A stretch of 64,000 bases of DNA, taken from the NCBI GenBank assembly GCA_037783545.1, contig JBBELK010000690.1, positions 203,561 through 267,560 of the forward strand, read 5' to 3'. The notes beneath the pieces were generated by a model. The model was not told the DNA's origin and searched no databases. It saw nothing but the letters and a program-made list of their open reading frames with translations. This DNA is from Henricia sp. BOLD:AAB3569 (Eukaryota; Echinodermata; Asteroidea; Spinulosida; Echinasteridae). This document shows positions 34,511 to 45,869 of the stretch, in pieces (position 1 is the first letter of the stretch; each line of letters opens with the position of its first letter). Position numbers and translations under genes: made by a program.

Positions 34511-34999
34511 CAAAGTAAAACTGGAGCATTCTAAGTTTAGCGTACTGATATACCAAAAAAATCCAACTTGGATTGGACGATTGAAATTTATCCGTTATTT
34601 CGCCAGTTCTACCTCATACACATTGGGTGAGGTCACAATTCTGTGTAACGATGAGCGAGAACTAGAAAGATACGTCGTTTGGAAGCGTGCGAAACATGTA
34701 ATTTAGCAAAGGTCTCGGCACAGATGATGGCTGATTTTAACATATCAAGTTCTCTTTATAGAGGGCGTCTAAGAAAGGGACTCTACATATCGTCACCGTA
34801 ATCACGAAGTGACACTTTTTTTTGCCCACTGAGCGTCAGTAAGTGTTTTTGAGAAAATCGAGTTTGAAGTTGGTCACTTTTTGAAACTAAAATTGTTGCG
34901 CATTTCTTCAGGGTCTATTTAGTAATATGTGATCTGTATGAAAAGTTGGGATCTTGAATTTAAAATCTGTACCAATAAAATATTAATTTAACCATTAAA

Positions 35000-35600
35000 A
35001 TCGTAGTAATTAATTTCCAAAGACATTTGTCTCTTCGTGAAACGCGAAACGCTGTTTTTGCCTCAGCCCGCCTGTGTTAATTCCATCTTCACAGACCGGC
35101 AAAGTAATCTGTCTCTCTTCGTAAAAACGGAACTTTTGTGATTTGTCTCTTTGTGAAAACGCGAAACGCTGTTTTTGCCCCAGCGCCCCTGTGTTAATTC
35201 CATCTTCAGACAGGCAAAGTGATCTTTTTCTCTTCGTGAAAACGGAAAATGGGACTTTTGTGAAATTGTTCATGCACGTGCGGTGGCTAATTACAGTAAT
35301 TAGACTTCTCGTAATATTTTCCACAAATGGACCTCACCAGGTTGTAGGCCGTGCAGTATATTTGGCCACTTGTGTCTCTTCGTGATGACGGTGACGATAT
35401 ATTTCAAAGGACCTCAACAGTTCATTGAACCACTTCATTTTCAGTTGAGATTTGGCATGCAGACCATCGTACAATCCGGTGAAATCGTTACGCAATGTTC
35501 TATTGTGTCAACTGGACTTTGTATTTGCGTTTACTCGGCTTTCTTACTAAAAGTGTACGCGTGGTTCCAGTTATGCCCAACTGCAAGTTGCTAAAAATGC
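35000..35600 (-). pseudogene. Polinton-like remnant with internal repeat, copy A
   Basis: Contains two or three direct copies of a segment ending GAAACGCTGTTTTTGCC (35040, 35160), plus text shared with 38380-38730, e.g. ATGGACCTCACCAGGTTGTA and CATTTTCAGTTGAGATTTGG. The minus-strand frame includes KWFNELFR-like residues. Exact protein region not identified. Confidence 0.5.
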
Positions 35601-36099
35601 CCAAATCGGCGCATCTATACTCTTCTTAATGGTACCAGTGATTCGATCTGCTCCCGATTATGCGCAATTCGTCTTCTATCAAAATGGGCGGTTTTAATTT
35701 CGTACTACAACACACACATACACACAAACCCACTAGATCTCCAATTGTCATCATCCCATTCTGTTGCCAGACTCTCTCACAGTATTTGTATCCATCCTCA
35801 TGTTTTGTTTTTAAGTTTTGAATGCTGAACAATGCCTCGTGTGGTTGCAAAACTGCATATTATACTCAAGTTTTTGAGACAGTTTATCCATCCGTAGGGA
35901 AAGAAACCATAAGTGTCCAGAATTTCAACATATTCGGTTCTGGCCATGTATGTTCTATAGTTCTTCCTTCAATTATTTCTCGGCTGTGACTTTCTTTGCA
36001 GTGTACGATTTAGCCTCTTGCTACGGCACTTCTTTTGGCAATTAATGGGATCGTTGATTTCCTCAAGCAGTTGCTAGCTATGTTTACGTTCCATTTTAG

Positions 36100-36770
36100 T
36101 TTTCCTTCTTAGATGCAATCTTGAGGTAGGTGATCAAAGTAATATTCGTAGTCATAGGATGCTCTGTATAGGAAATGCAGGTCTTCATCCATATGTAACC
36201 CGTTTCTCCAACTTGTACATCCATTCCGAAAACTTGTGTTTAACGTTCATATCACATGCAGGCAAGACGACGTTGGAGGTTAAATGTCATTCTGAATACA
36301 GCTGGTAGAGCATCTGCCTAGTGAGTGAGGTCTCGGGTTCGAATCCCGATAAGGCCCCTACGATTTTTCTCTCATCCCAAGTTTGGTTGTTTCATTTCAA
36401 TGGTGATCAGGCACCATACCAGATGTTGTGTTCGTTATTTTGAATACAGTCAGTTCTACATTTAACACATTCGTAGTTTCCTCTTGATGTCGGGGAAATG
36501 TATGTTCAGATACATGTACATAATAGTACGATATCTAAGTCAATTTTATCTCACCAACTTGAACATTGACATCAACTCTTTGTTCAGGTCCGAGAGTGAT
36601 GTCCTTTTCTGGTTTTTTTTCAGTAGCTCGATGTAATGTGCTTGCAAGGTAGAGTGTTGGTCTCCTTGGTCCCAGAGAGACCCGATATCTATCTGCTCCT
36701 TGATAAATTGAGAGTCATCTAAGTATATCATTGTATAACAACCACCGTGGTAGGCATTGCGGGTTAGTTT
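36100..36770 (-). pseudogene. Polinton-like remnant with C-x2-C piece, interrupted by a SINE
   Basis: The minus-strand frame 36546-36731 (MIYLDDSQFIKEQIDIGSLW and so on) is followed by GNYECVKCR near 36475. After the SINE insertion, MTFNLQRRLACDM-like text follows near 36290. The same order appears at 40560-41150, with KYECGKCRRAFDLQYFMP. Decayed. Confidence 0.5.
36302..36440 (+). repeat. 5'-truncated tRNA-derived SINE with 9-bp target duplication
   Basis: Starts CTGGTAGAGCATCTGCC (A-box part of a tRNA) and has B-box GGGTTCGAATCCC at 36336-36348. It is flanked by TGAATACAG at 36293-36301 and 36441-36449. It interrupts the Polinton-like remnant, so it is younger. Confidence 0.75.
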
Positions 36771-36879
36771 TGTGATGCCGTGCGTGGCTACTCAATTTCT
36801 TCTCCCAACTTATCGAAATGAATTTAAATTCAGTCTAATCACAAACATGGTCCTATGTGCAGTTGCAAACGACGTGTGG

Positions 36880-37130
36880 GACACTGATCAACATTTCTTT
36901 AGCAGTTAATAGTCCTTTACAGCTGATCTTGTTTTGATCCCCAAATAAAACAGTAATATGTTTTGCTACATAAGACAATCACACCCTACCCCTACTCTTC
37001 CACTTCAAACAACCCATGCGGGTGTTCTTTTATCGAATGCTCGATTTTAATCTGTATCGTCACACGGAAACCTTTTTGACTTTCCAACCTTGTACTATGC
37101 TCTCAAATACTCCTTTATCTGTTAATCCAG
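36880..37130 (-). pseudogene. Polymerase B C-terminal piece (CSKTYYC), decayed
   Basis: The minus strand contains VLCSKTYYCF and SCKGL-like text, with stops, parallel to 26902-27144. Part of the sequence (37017-37110) recurs at 39016-39115. Confidence 0.5.
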
Positions 37131-37500
37131 CAGCCATTAGAATTAAACTACATAAATAATAACAAAGGAACAAATTAAACAATTTCTAAATGTACCGTAC
37201 ATCAGCTACAATTCAGTTGTTTTTACACACATACAAAACAAAAACAGAAAAATAAAATAAAATAAAATAAATCAAGTGTAACAAGTTAAAAAGTTTAACA
37301 CGGGCAGAATTTCAAAATTGGCCAAATCAACAACCTTCAAACTTATACCAACAATCAAGATTAAGCAACTGAAATATGTACATTAGCTGAAATTACACTT
37401 TCTTATTATTTAACAAACGCCACCAAATTCAGAAACCAAATTAATGAATTAATGGTAAAAAAATAAATTATAATAATAATACAAATAAATAAATAAATAA
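37130..37500. repeat. Duplicate of the AT-rich block at 33084-33600
   Basis: Shares long near-identical text with 33084-33600 (AACTACATAAATAATAA, CACATACAAAACAAAAACA, AAGTGTAACAAGTTAAAAAG). Forms the left part of the second duplicated block. Confidence 0.75.
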
Positions 37501-37504
37501 ATAA

Positions 37505-38270
37505 ATTTAGTCCGCTGGACTAAATGTCTGGTATCCGACTTTGCCAGAAGCGTAGATTTTTTTTTACAAAAATGCCATCATCCCCGATCTTAACCTGCTG
37601 GTAAGTGTACATATTACAACCCCTCATTCTAAATCCACGGTTTATCCCACTACCCACCTGCCCATTCCTCAACATATCCAGATACCTCTCCTTTGTTATG
37701 TTGTTCGTATTCTTAATGAGACCTTTGCAACTAAGTTTGTTCACTTCCCCTAAGCAAAACTAAGTTTTGCTGCAGAGAGCGACAATACCCTCCCCCTCCC
37801 ACACTATATTAAAAGGTACCGGGGTTATCTTGTCTTATCTTATCTTATCTTGTCAAATAATTAAATAAATTTAGTCCGCTGCATGGTCTAAATGTCTGGT
37901 AGGCCCCTATTCGACTTTGCCAGAAGCGTATAATTTATTTACGAAAATGCCATCATCCCCGACCTTTTTGGATATAAGTATGTGAAAGCGGTCTTAACCT
38001 GCTTGTAAGTGTACATATTACCACCCCTCATTCTAAATCCACAGTTTATCCCACTGCACTACCCGCCTGCCCATTCCTGATCCTTAACACATCCAGATAC
38101 CTCTCCTTTGTTATGTTGTTCGTATTCTTATTGAGACTTTTGCAACTAAGTTTGTTCACTTCCCCGAAGCAAAACTAGGTTTTGCTGCACAGAGCAACAA
38201 TACCCTGCCCCCACTCTATCTTAAAAGGTCCCGGGGTTATCTTGTCATCAGCTGCATTTTAAGCGGAATC
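37505..38270 (-). pseudogene. Polymerase B C-terminal remnant, tandem pair B
   Basis: Two more copies of the roughly 360-bp unit (37508-37865 and 37870-38270). The first has the longest open minus-strand frame (37520-37744), with NKLSCKGLIKNTNNITKERY and NMYTYQQVK. The second is frameshifted. They lie about 3.9 kb from pair A. Confidence 0.65.
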
Positions 38271-38279
38271 ATCTCTGGA

Positions 38280-38730
38280 AAGCCACTTGAACTTTTCCAG
38301 TTTGAATACCTGGATTGACCGATTGTATGCTATCACCCGAAAGCGCCATATAAGCACTGTCTGTGTCCATTTCTCTTCGTGAAAACATAAATGGGACTTT
38401 TTGCTAATTACAATAATTAGACTTCTCGTTATATTTTCGACAAATGGACCTCACCAGGTTGTAGGCCGTGCAGTACTATAAGTGGTTTTCGGCCAAAATC
38501 GATGAAAACGCGATATTTTCCCACTTGTGTCTCTTCGTGTTGACGTTGACGATATATTTCAAAGAACCTAAACAGTTCATTGAACCACTTCATTTTCAGT
38601 TGAGATTTGGCACGCAGGCCATCGTACAATCCGGTGAAATCGTTACGCAATGTTCTATTGTGTCAACTGGACTTTGATTTGCGTTTACTCGGCTTTCTTA
38701 CTGAAAGTGTACGCGTGGTTATGCCCAACT
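38280..38730 (-). pseudogene. Polymerase B motif C remnant (DTDS) and flank, copy B
   Basis: The DTDSAYMALSGDS-encoding text recurs around 38330-38370, then jumps directly to text matching 35230-35590. About 760 bp present in copy A are therefore missing here (or were inserted in A). Frame 38429-38650 on the minus strand is a remnant. Confidence 0.6.
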
Positions 38731-38731
38731 G

Positions 38732-39003
38732 TTGTTGTTGTTGTATATTTTATGGCATCTTCGGCAACTAAGGCCCTTTATGCCATCAACTATATGGTTT
38801 TAGCTTTAACTATACTATATTATCAACTTGAGATAACGAAGAAGGAGTTGCAGTTTTGGAAGTGGGAGGAAAACCCCCAGAGAAATGCCCCAGGGGAAAA
38901 CCCACGCGGTCAAGTAGGGACTGCAAACCCAATCCACATACACGCCCCGGATTCGAACCCGGGACGCCAGAGGTGAAAAGCGAGGAAAGAACCCGTACGC
39001 CAA
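38732..39003 (-). repeat. tRNA-derived SINE with (AAC)n tail
   Basis: On the minus strand the head contains B-box GGGTTCGAATCCGGGG (38943-38965). The tail at the left is GTTGTTGTTG (AAC repeats on the minus strand). Flanks CCCAACTG (38724-38731) and CCCGACTG (39004-39011) are an imperfect target duplication. Copy A of the block lacks it at the matching site near 35580. Confidence 0.75.
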
Positions 39004-39183
39004 CCCGACTGCAAGTTGCGGGTGTTCTTTTATCGAATGCTCGATTTTAATCTGTATCGTCACAAGGAAACCTTTTTGACTTTTTAACCTTGTACTATAT
39101 GCTCTCAAATACTCCTTTATAACATGCAGTGTCAAAATTGTTTCCACATATCGCGATTTAGGCAGCATCGGTGTCCACTTCAA

Positions 39184-39400
39184 TTTAAATATATTTTTTT
39201 TACAGTGGAGTAGATAGATTCTTCACCTACATCATCACTCCCATCTGGGTGGGCTTCAAGACGGCGATGTTCGCTCCCGTTCTTCAATTAGCCTTTTTGA
39301 AGTATGACGGACACAATAGGAGGGCGCACTTTGCAGTGGGTATAAAATCGACTAAAATGCAAAATAATTGTTTTTCACTTTACACTTATTAATTTTATTT
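39184..39400. other. Exon-like open stretch, unassigned
   Basis: After a TTTTTTTTACAG acceptor-like motif, the plus strand reads SGVDRFFTYIITPIWVGF and continues open for about 50 codons without family resemblance. Could be a stray exon or repeat DNA. Confidence 0.15.
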
Positions 39401-39729
39401 ATAATTCTGTCTATGTATTATAATTACAACATGTAAATCAAGTTTTTGGAAAGAAATACAATTGATAAAAAAATTCATACCCAAATGAAATTGCGCCCTC
39501 TCCTTTTGTTCCGCCATACTTCTTAAAGGCTTATTTCCGTTGTTGCACGCCGCGAGTAACGGCGTGGTCGATAATGCGGGCTCTCCCCTCCGCTAACAGG
39601 AACTGGAGTTTGTTGTACCGGCCAACAAGAAATAGTATTTGAATTTTCAGGAATGTCATCTTCAGAATGAAGCACATTTTTATGTAGCTTAAAGTTAGAA
39701 CACATTATAGGTAAGGTAATCTCGAAAAT

Positions 39730-40130
39730 CAGAAATGTTCACAGATTAACACATAACTTACACAATATAAACATGACGACGGTAGTAAACATCCCCTAAA
39801 ATGGTTTTGTCTAAAGTGCTATAGGTTTTGAGAAATGAGTAAAACAATTATTTTTCGTCTCCTGATTAATTTTGCCCTGCACCATTTCACCCTCAACAAC
39901 TTTGCCCCAAAAGCCACTTTTCCCCCAAACCACTTCGTCCGAATGCCGAAGTGGTTCGGGGCGAAATGGTTTTGGGGTGACCATAAAGCCTTTTTTGACT
40001 GCTTTCTCAAAAGTTAGACGAAGTACGGAGCTGGGCTTGGCTCAAGTTGGTTTAATCATGCATATCTTCAATCACACAGGGATATTAAATCATTTGCAAC
40101 GGTTTACCAATCATGTGTTCTGCCTTTAAA
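39730..40130 (-). mobile_element. TTCGCCC-rich MITE, copy 3 (inverted)
   Basis: Reverse-orientation relative of 7694-8190 and 12933-13499. It shares GAAAATCAGAAATGTTCACA, AAACATGACGACGGTAG-like and CCAATCATGTGTTCTGCCTT text. Its right end directly abuts the hairpin at 40126-40266. Confidence 0.75.
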
Positions 40131-40266
40131 GGCACAAGCTCGTCAGCAATGCGCGCGCGCCAAATTCGTGCCACGAAATACGCAGTTCCATAGCAAAGGC
40201 ATGGAGCTGCGTATTTCGTGCCACGAATTTGGCGCGCGCGCATTGCTGACGAGCCTGTGCCTTTAA
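40126..40266. repeat. 66-bp-arm hairpin with (GC)n core (141-bp palindromic MITE)
   Basis: Arms 40126-40191 and 40201-40266 are inverted copies with about two mismatches, and the loop is 9 bp. Each arm contains GCGCGCGCGC and ATTCGTGCCACGAAATACGC. The ends TTAAAGGCAC resemble the TTTAAAGGCA ends of the adjacent MITE. Confidence 0.92.
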
Positions 40267-40559
40267 GGCCGGTACAACTCCGGACAGGGTGACATAGTGT
40301 TCAGCAGACAGGGATTCGAGTACATTCTTTATAGGCTGAGGAAGAAAGACAACTTTTTCCACGATGGCCACGTCTCTGTCTGTCAGAGCAAGCTCCTTTC
40401 GTTTTATTTTCAGTAGTTTCTTGTTGCTTTTAGAGTGAATTCACCCTCACACCTTTTCGACCGTAAGTTCGCGCGAAAAGACTCGGTGTGAATCCATGCA
40501 CTGATCCATCCTGAGATCCCAGGGTAATTTCACTCTGGTAAGCGCGTTACAATTCCCTG

Positions 40560-41150
40560 ATCTCTAGTATCACATGTAGGCATGAAGTATTGGAGGTCAA
40601 ATGCCCTTCTACATTTACCACACTCGTATTTTCCTCTGTACTTCTTGATGTTGAAGAAATGCTGCCCATATATCCTCAGATACGTCATCTATAACGTGCC
40701 CACGCCATTTCTTGCTTTTTTCTTTGATGAGTGCAAGTCGAAAAGCTTTAGCATGTCTTTGTCGTTACTTAATTCTATTTTCCGATTTTGCAGTACCAAA
40801 CACTTATTTAAATATTGTCTCTGGAACTTGACCAGCTTAAATGTTTTTATATTTTCCAAGGTTTTGAACGTTGTCATCAAATAGAAGCTCAGCATTGTTG
40901 AGGTCCTCGAGGGTAATACCCGTGTTGAGTTGCTTTCCAATTAAGAATTTGTCTCAAGACACCCGATATCTGCATCTTGATGGAGAGCGAGGCATCTAAA
41001 GAAGCAAAAATGTTCACTGTAACGACCACCGTGGTGGACATTGCTGTGGGTGTTGGGAAATTAGTCCGGTAAGTTCTCTGGGGCCCAATATACGAGTCAG
41101 CACTTCTATTTAAAACACTGTAACATTGGTGACCTGGACAATAGTCCACT
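40560..41150 (-). pseudogene. Polinton-like remnant with C-x2-C piece, second copy
   Basis: The minus-strand frames 40889-41149 and 40689-40940 are joined by a frameshift near 40920, then followed by GKYECGKCRRAFDLQYFMP near 40600-40650. This order matches 36100-36770, about 4.3 kb away. Short zinc-binding-like C-x2-C only. Precise protein region unknown. Confidence 0.45.
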
Positions 41151-42350
41151 TTGTATCTGGGCCCTGCTTTAAAATGTCTTTGTTTCGACCTTACAGATCA
41201 GATGTTTGAGATCTTCCCAGTTGACAACGTATTGTGGTGCAGATAGAAATTGGGCATCATCACCGGTTTCAATATGGCGAATGACGAGCCCAAAGAAAAT
41301 GTTGAGCTTTGCTCGGACGATATTCCCATCTGAGGATATCCTCCGAAATACAAACGAACGTACTTATGCCGCGCCGACGTTGTGATGTACTATTTGTAAA
41401 TTATACATGTCTTGGATATTTGGACGTGTAGAGCGTACGCTACTCAAATTTTGGCGGAGAATGAGAGCGAGTTTACTCTCTTCTTCCCCCCCTGGTTCTG
41501 GAAACTACTCGGTCTGCTTGTAGCTGTACAATAAATTAGGACAAGAAAAAGGGCAGATCGCTTTCAAGACGTCCTGTGTGTGTACACCCATCGTAAGACG
41601 GTAGGGTTTTTTGCTTGGCCGTTGAATGTTGGGAGCAGACCAACGGCTACATCTGGGCTGGTTCCAATTCCCGGCGCAAGGGAATGGTTCGGTGGGAATG
41701 GAAACTTTTCACATGGGTGAGTTGGTGTAGTTCGTCGTTGTGTGCAAATATTTTTGCACAGATGAAACAGTCCTATTTCATCATGACCTTTCATAACATT
41801 GTCCTTGCAGATTTGCTTGAGGGTGTCGTCGTCCTAAAGTGTGGGATATTGAAATAATCTATGATTGTGTAGAGTGGTTTCATGTAATGGCTGCAGTGAA
41901 GGTTATCATGTCGGCGTGATTCCCTGGCTTGTACCGTAGGAGCTCATCTCGAGGTTTAGTTTGCCTTTAAAAATGTGTTCGGCTATGGTGCGGGATTGTC
42001 CTTAAAGAGCTAGTATACCCCTTGACGAAAAATCCAGCATTTGCACCTTTTTTCGATAGCTAGTCCACATATTTCTCAAGCCGACTTACCGTATACCGCT
42101 GTTTATTTTAAATTGTCCGTTTTAAGTGGATAAATCGCAAGCAAAAGTGCGATTTCTGAAACGCTAATTATGTATTTATGATACGCGCATGACCCCGTGA
42201 CGCAATCCTGAGAAACACGAGTAAACACGGTCGGCAGTTCCATACGTTTACACGCAAAAAACTCCGAAAATCGTTTTTTAAAGAATTCTTCTCGTCCAAA
42301 AAGCCAGAGATGTGCCCAGTAGTTGTGTGGTTGTATGCTTTACCAATTTA
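41150..42350. other. Intergenic, nothing firmly recognised
   Basis: A 76-codon minus-strand frame (41564-41794) with FHLCKNICTQRRTTPTHPCE has suggestive cysteines and could be another remnant of the element to its left, but there is no firm match. Confidence 0.3.
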
Positions 42351-42351
42351 T

Positions 42352-43250
42352 ACCAAGCCCAAACCAACCAGGCCCCTCCCCCCCAACAAAAAAATCCCTC
42401 TGTGTTATTAAGGGAAACATTTTATTAACAATTTATCAGCCAAGCAATCAGCCAAATAACTTTGTTCCTCGTTTGTCAAGCCCAAATCAACCAGCCAAAA
42501 TATATACTCCCTCTGTGGTATTAAAGGGAACAATTTATGTGGAGCCCAAACCAACCAACCAACATATAATTCCTGTTGTAACCGACATACGTACGTTACA
42601 TGGGTTTTGTACAGTGCAAGACCCCAAGAAGCTCAGTTTGAAACTCATGCATGCTCAACGTATGTCGAGTTTAATTCCAGTTGATATAACATATAAGTAA
42701 GGTTTGGCACAGAATTAAGTAGCCAAACGCATTGTCATATGACACAATGTTTGCAAGATGCAAATCTGGTGCAAGGTTCAATGCAAGGCTCAACTATTTG
42801 GGAATAAAGGAGGAAAATACTGATTTTGAGTTAAGTGTGTCATAATTATTAATGTATAGGCAATAAATCTTAACAAATTTACAATATTGAAAAACAGTCG
42901 CTGTCCAGAATTACTAGGAACATGATCCAAATCTATCAACTTTATTTCAAGCCCCAAACGATATCAATCCCTCTGTTGTATTAGAGGAAAACACTTATTG
43001 TCAAGCCCAAACCAACCAGCCAAAATATATTAATCTCCTTGTGTTATTAGAGGAAAACAATTTATATCCAGCCCACACCAACCAGCCAAGATAACAGTGT
43101 CGTTCATGGAAAACAATTTGTGTCAAGCCCAAATAAACCAGCAAAATTAATTCCTCTGTGTTCTTTGTCAAGCACTGTCAAATCCACCAACCAATATTTA
43201 TCTTTAAGTAGGCCTACGTGTACGTTGTGTCAAGCCCAAACAAACCATGT
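42352..43250 (+). repeat. Degenerate satellite, AAGCCCAAACCAACCAGCC unit
   Basis: About nine irregular copies, spaced roughly 45-70 bp where tight, of CAAGCCCAAACCAACCAGCC followed by CCCTCTGTGTTATTA and GGAAAACAATTTAT. A less repetitive gap spans 42600-42945. Confidence 0.75.
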
Positions 43251-43600
43251 TCATCCCACTTGACCTTTATTGGGCGAGTATTGTGACAAGTACATGTAAC
43301 ACTCTATACCCCTTAAGGGAGCCTGCATATATTTACACCAATCAACCCGTCTGGGTTGAGGTAGGGCAGTGCACTGTGTCGAGGGGAATATTATTCCCAT
43401 TCTTCTCGGAGTTTTTGTTTTTATGTGCCAGACTCAAGCTCCACCTTGTCATATTTAAAGGGGGTATCCCTACCAACCTCCACACTAAGACCACCTATTG
43501 GGGTGGGAGGAAGGGTAAGCGTCCGACTGAGATTTGTTTGAAACAAGTGACTGAGAATGCATGCAGCGCATTTGTTAATACGCTCGGAAGTCGTGACCAG

Positions 43601-43835
43601 GGGCCAATTTCATAGAGGTGTTTAAGCACAAATATTTGCTTAAGCACAAAAAACTCTTGCTTAGTAGAGAATGTTACCAGTAAAATCCTTATGTGATAGA
43701 AGTAGTGTATGACCAGTGTTAGAGGACTGTTTCATTACCATCAATCTCATGAAATTTTTGCCGGTAACCTCATTTTATCAAGTTTTTCATGCTTAAGCAA
43801 TTTTTCATGCTTAAGCAGCTCTATGAAATTGGCCC
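43601..43835. mobile_element. GGGCCAATTTCAT MITE, copy 1
   Basis: Ends GGGCCAATTTCATAGAGGTG and AGCTCTATGAAATTGGCCC form the TIR. Inner arms carry TTTGCTTAAGCACAAAAA and complementary TGCTTAAGCA words. Related to 55659-55898. Confidence 0.85.
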
Positions 43836-44336
43836 ATGTGTGTCTGGCGCGCTCAGCGCGGAGGGCACAGGATACATTTTAAAATCGCAACATTGTATAG
43901 ATTAAAGCCAGTGAGGTCGTTTGCGGAGCAAACGGTCATTCGTGGCCGTTTGCTCAGCACTTGGCTCACGTGTGCGGTGACTATTTTGCTGCGTTTTTTT
44001 GCCTTGCAAGGTCGTGAGACATGTTTGATTTCTTTTGCCTCGCGTGGCCGCTTTCCCACGCCCCTATCCTTGTGGCGACATGGCTTTGTTATCGTGCACT
44101 AACTCAGAACAATGGCTAGAATTTTGTTAACAATTCGTCATAGAACTCCTATTTCAACCAGATTGTTTTTCTGGTGCTCAAATTTCGACCGAGTTCTCCT
44201 AATTTCATACACTAGAAGATGTAGCGACCAGAATATTTTAAAAATCTCTCCTTTTTTAAAAGTAAAATCCATATTTCTATTTAGTGCCATCCTTGTGGAG
44301 CCTTGTGGAGACCTAGAACATTCTTTTGTTTCCAAA

Positions 44337-45067
44337 ACCACGCGCACGATACGAAAACAGCTTGAGCGCGCGAACCCCGCCAAGGTCACCACACTTTAGC
44401 AAAAGTTTGGTGACCTTGGCGGTGCCCACGCTCGCGCTGTATTCATATGACGTGATAGGGGACGGTTTAAATTGTTTGGCTCTACCTGGAATCGAGTAGA
44501 TAGTGGCAGACAAATTAGTTTATGCCTGTAATGCACAAACATCTTTTGTACAAAAATCTATACTGGATCTTCATGAAACTTGGTACAGGCGCAGCATGGG
44601 TTCCATGACAATTTTCCAACTGCGCGTAATGATGTCATGATGACGTCATCCATACTTACATTATATTTGCCTCGCGTGGCCGAAATCTCAAGTGTGCGGG
44701 GGGTGCTGAGCTAAGTGCTAAGCTAAAATGATTGTAGCTGGCCAATTAAAACCACGCGCGCGATACGAAAACGGCGCGCACGCGCGAACCCCGCCGAGGT
44801 CACCACACTTTAGCAAAAGTTTGGTGAACTTGGCAGTGCTCGCGCTGTATTCATATCACGTAGGGGACGGTTTAAATGTTTTGGCTCAACCTGGAATCGA
44901 GTAGATAGTGGCTTGTACAAATTAGTTTGTGCCTGTAATGCACAAACATATTTTGTACAACAATCTATACTGGATCTTCATGCAACTTGGTACAGGCATG
45001 GGTTCCATGACAATTTTCCAACTGCGCATATGATATCATGATGACGTCATCCATACTTACATTATGA
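44337..45067 (+). repeat. 414-bp tandem duplication with TGACGTCAT-containing repeat
   Basis: 44337-44663 is repeated at 44751-45067. Shared text includes CGAGGTCACCACACTTTAGC-like, GGAATCGAGTAGATAGTGGC and ATGATGACGTCATCCATACT. Each copy also contains an inverted pair GCCAAGGTCACC / GGTGACCTTGGC. No coding role seen. Confidence 0.85.
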
Positions 45068-45282
45068 AGAGAGTAAAATACGTCACATTGACGTTATTAT
45101 AACCTGGTTTAGTATAAAAAATAAACACAAATTGTCAAAATGTATGTAATAATAAAGGCAATACGTCTAAGCAATCAGATAGCAATTCAGCTATTACAAA
45201 ATGGTTGTATACTATATGGATTGACTATATGAATCTGATTGAATCTGATGGATTGAATATATGAATCTGGGACACCCCAATA

Positions 45283-45854
45283 CAGGGTGTCCCAGAAAAA
45301 AAGGAAACCGATTTTAAATTGCTTATTACTCGTTAATGACTGAGAATGTTAGAAAACAGCAACTACTAAAATCCGTTTCATGAGGGTATATCCTCGTTCT
45401 TATGGCACCAAGAATTCCAGAATACATACCTTCATTGATGACTCACTGAGCACCGATGGTTCAGGGCGAGCCTGTCAGAAATAGCTTTGTATCAGATTAT
45501 GAATAAGTTCTGTTCATCGATACAAAAAAGATAGGCAGAACAAAAAGACCAATAATCAGTTTAAAACCCTTTACGTGCTGCTCTCATTAAAACCAAAACG
45601 TTTATGTTTGAATAAATGATTTTTAAAGTGATTATTTGTCTTTTTATCTTGTTTATCTTTTTTTACGCGGATGAACTATTCATCATGTGGTACTAAAGCT
45701 ATTTTTGACATGGTCGCTTTTAAACCACTGAGGCTCAGTTATTCATGGAGATCATAAGAAAGAGAACGCGGTTATGAAATGGATAGTAGTTGCCGTTTTC
45801 CAAAAAATTTCAGTAATAAGCAATTTAATCACGGTTGCCTTTTTTTGGAGACCC
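45283..45854. mobile_element. Foldback/MITE with CAGGGTGTCCC end
   Basis: The left arm GGGTGTCCCAGAAAAAAAGG...TTAAATTGCTTATTACTC and the right arm ...AGTAATAAGCAATTTAATC...CCTTTTTTTGGAGACCC are inverted relatives. Arms also share CAACTACTA-type text. The end motif is typical of Tc1/mariner-type relics. Lies 3' of the CYP gene. Confidence 0.75.
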
Positions 45855-45869
45855 AAAATTTTACTTCAC

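Noticed and set aside
36302..36360. Working tRNA gene
   Set aside because: Only the part from mid D-arm to T-arm is present, the acceptor stem is missing, and it is flanked by target duplications, so it is a SINE.
39184..39340. Real exon (GVDRFFTYIITPIW)
   Set aside because: An acceptor-like tract precedes it but no family match and no partner exon were found; listed only as low-confidence unassigned.
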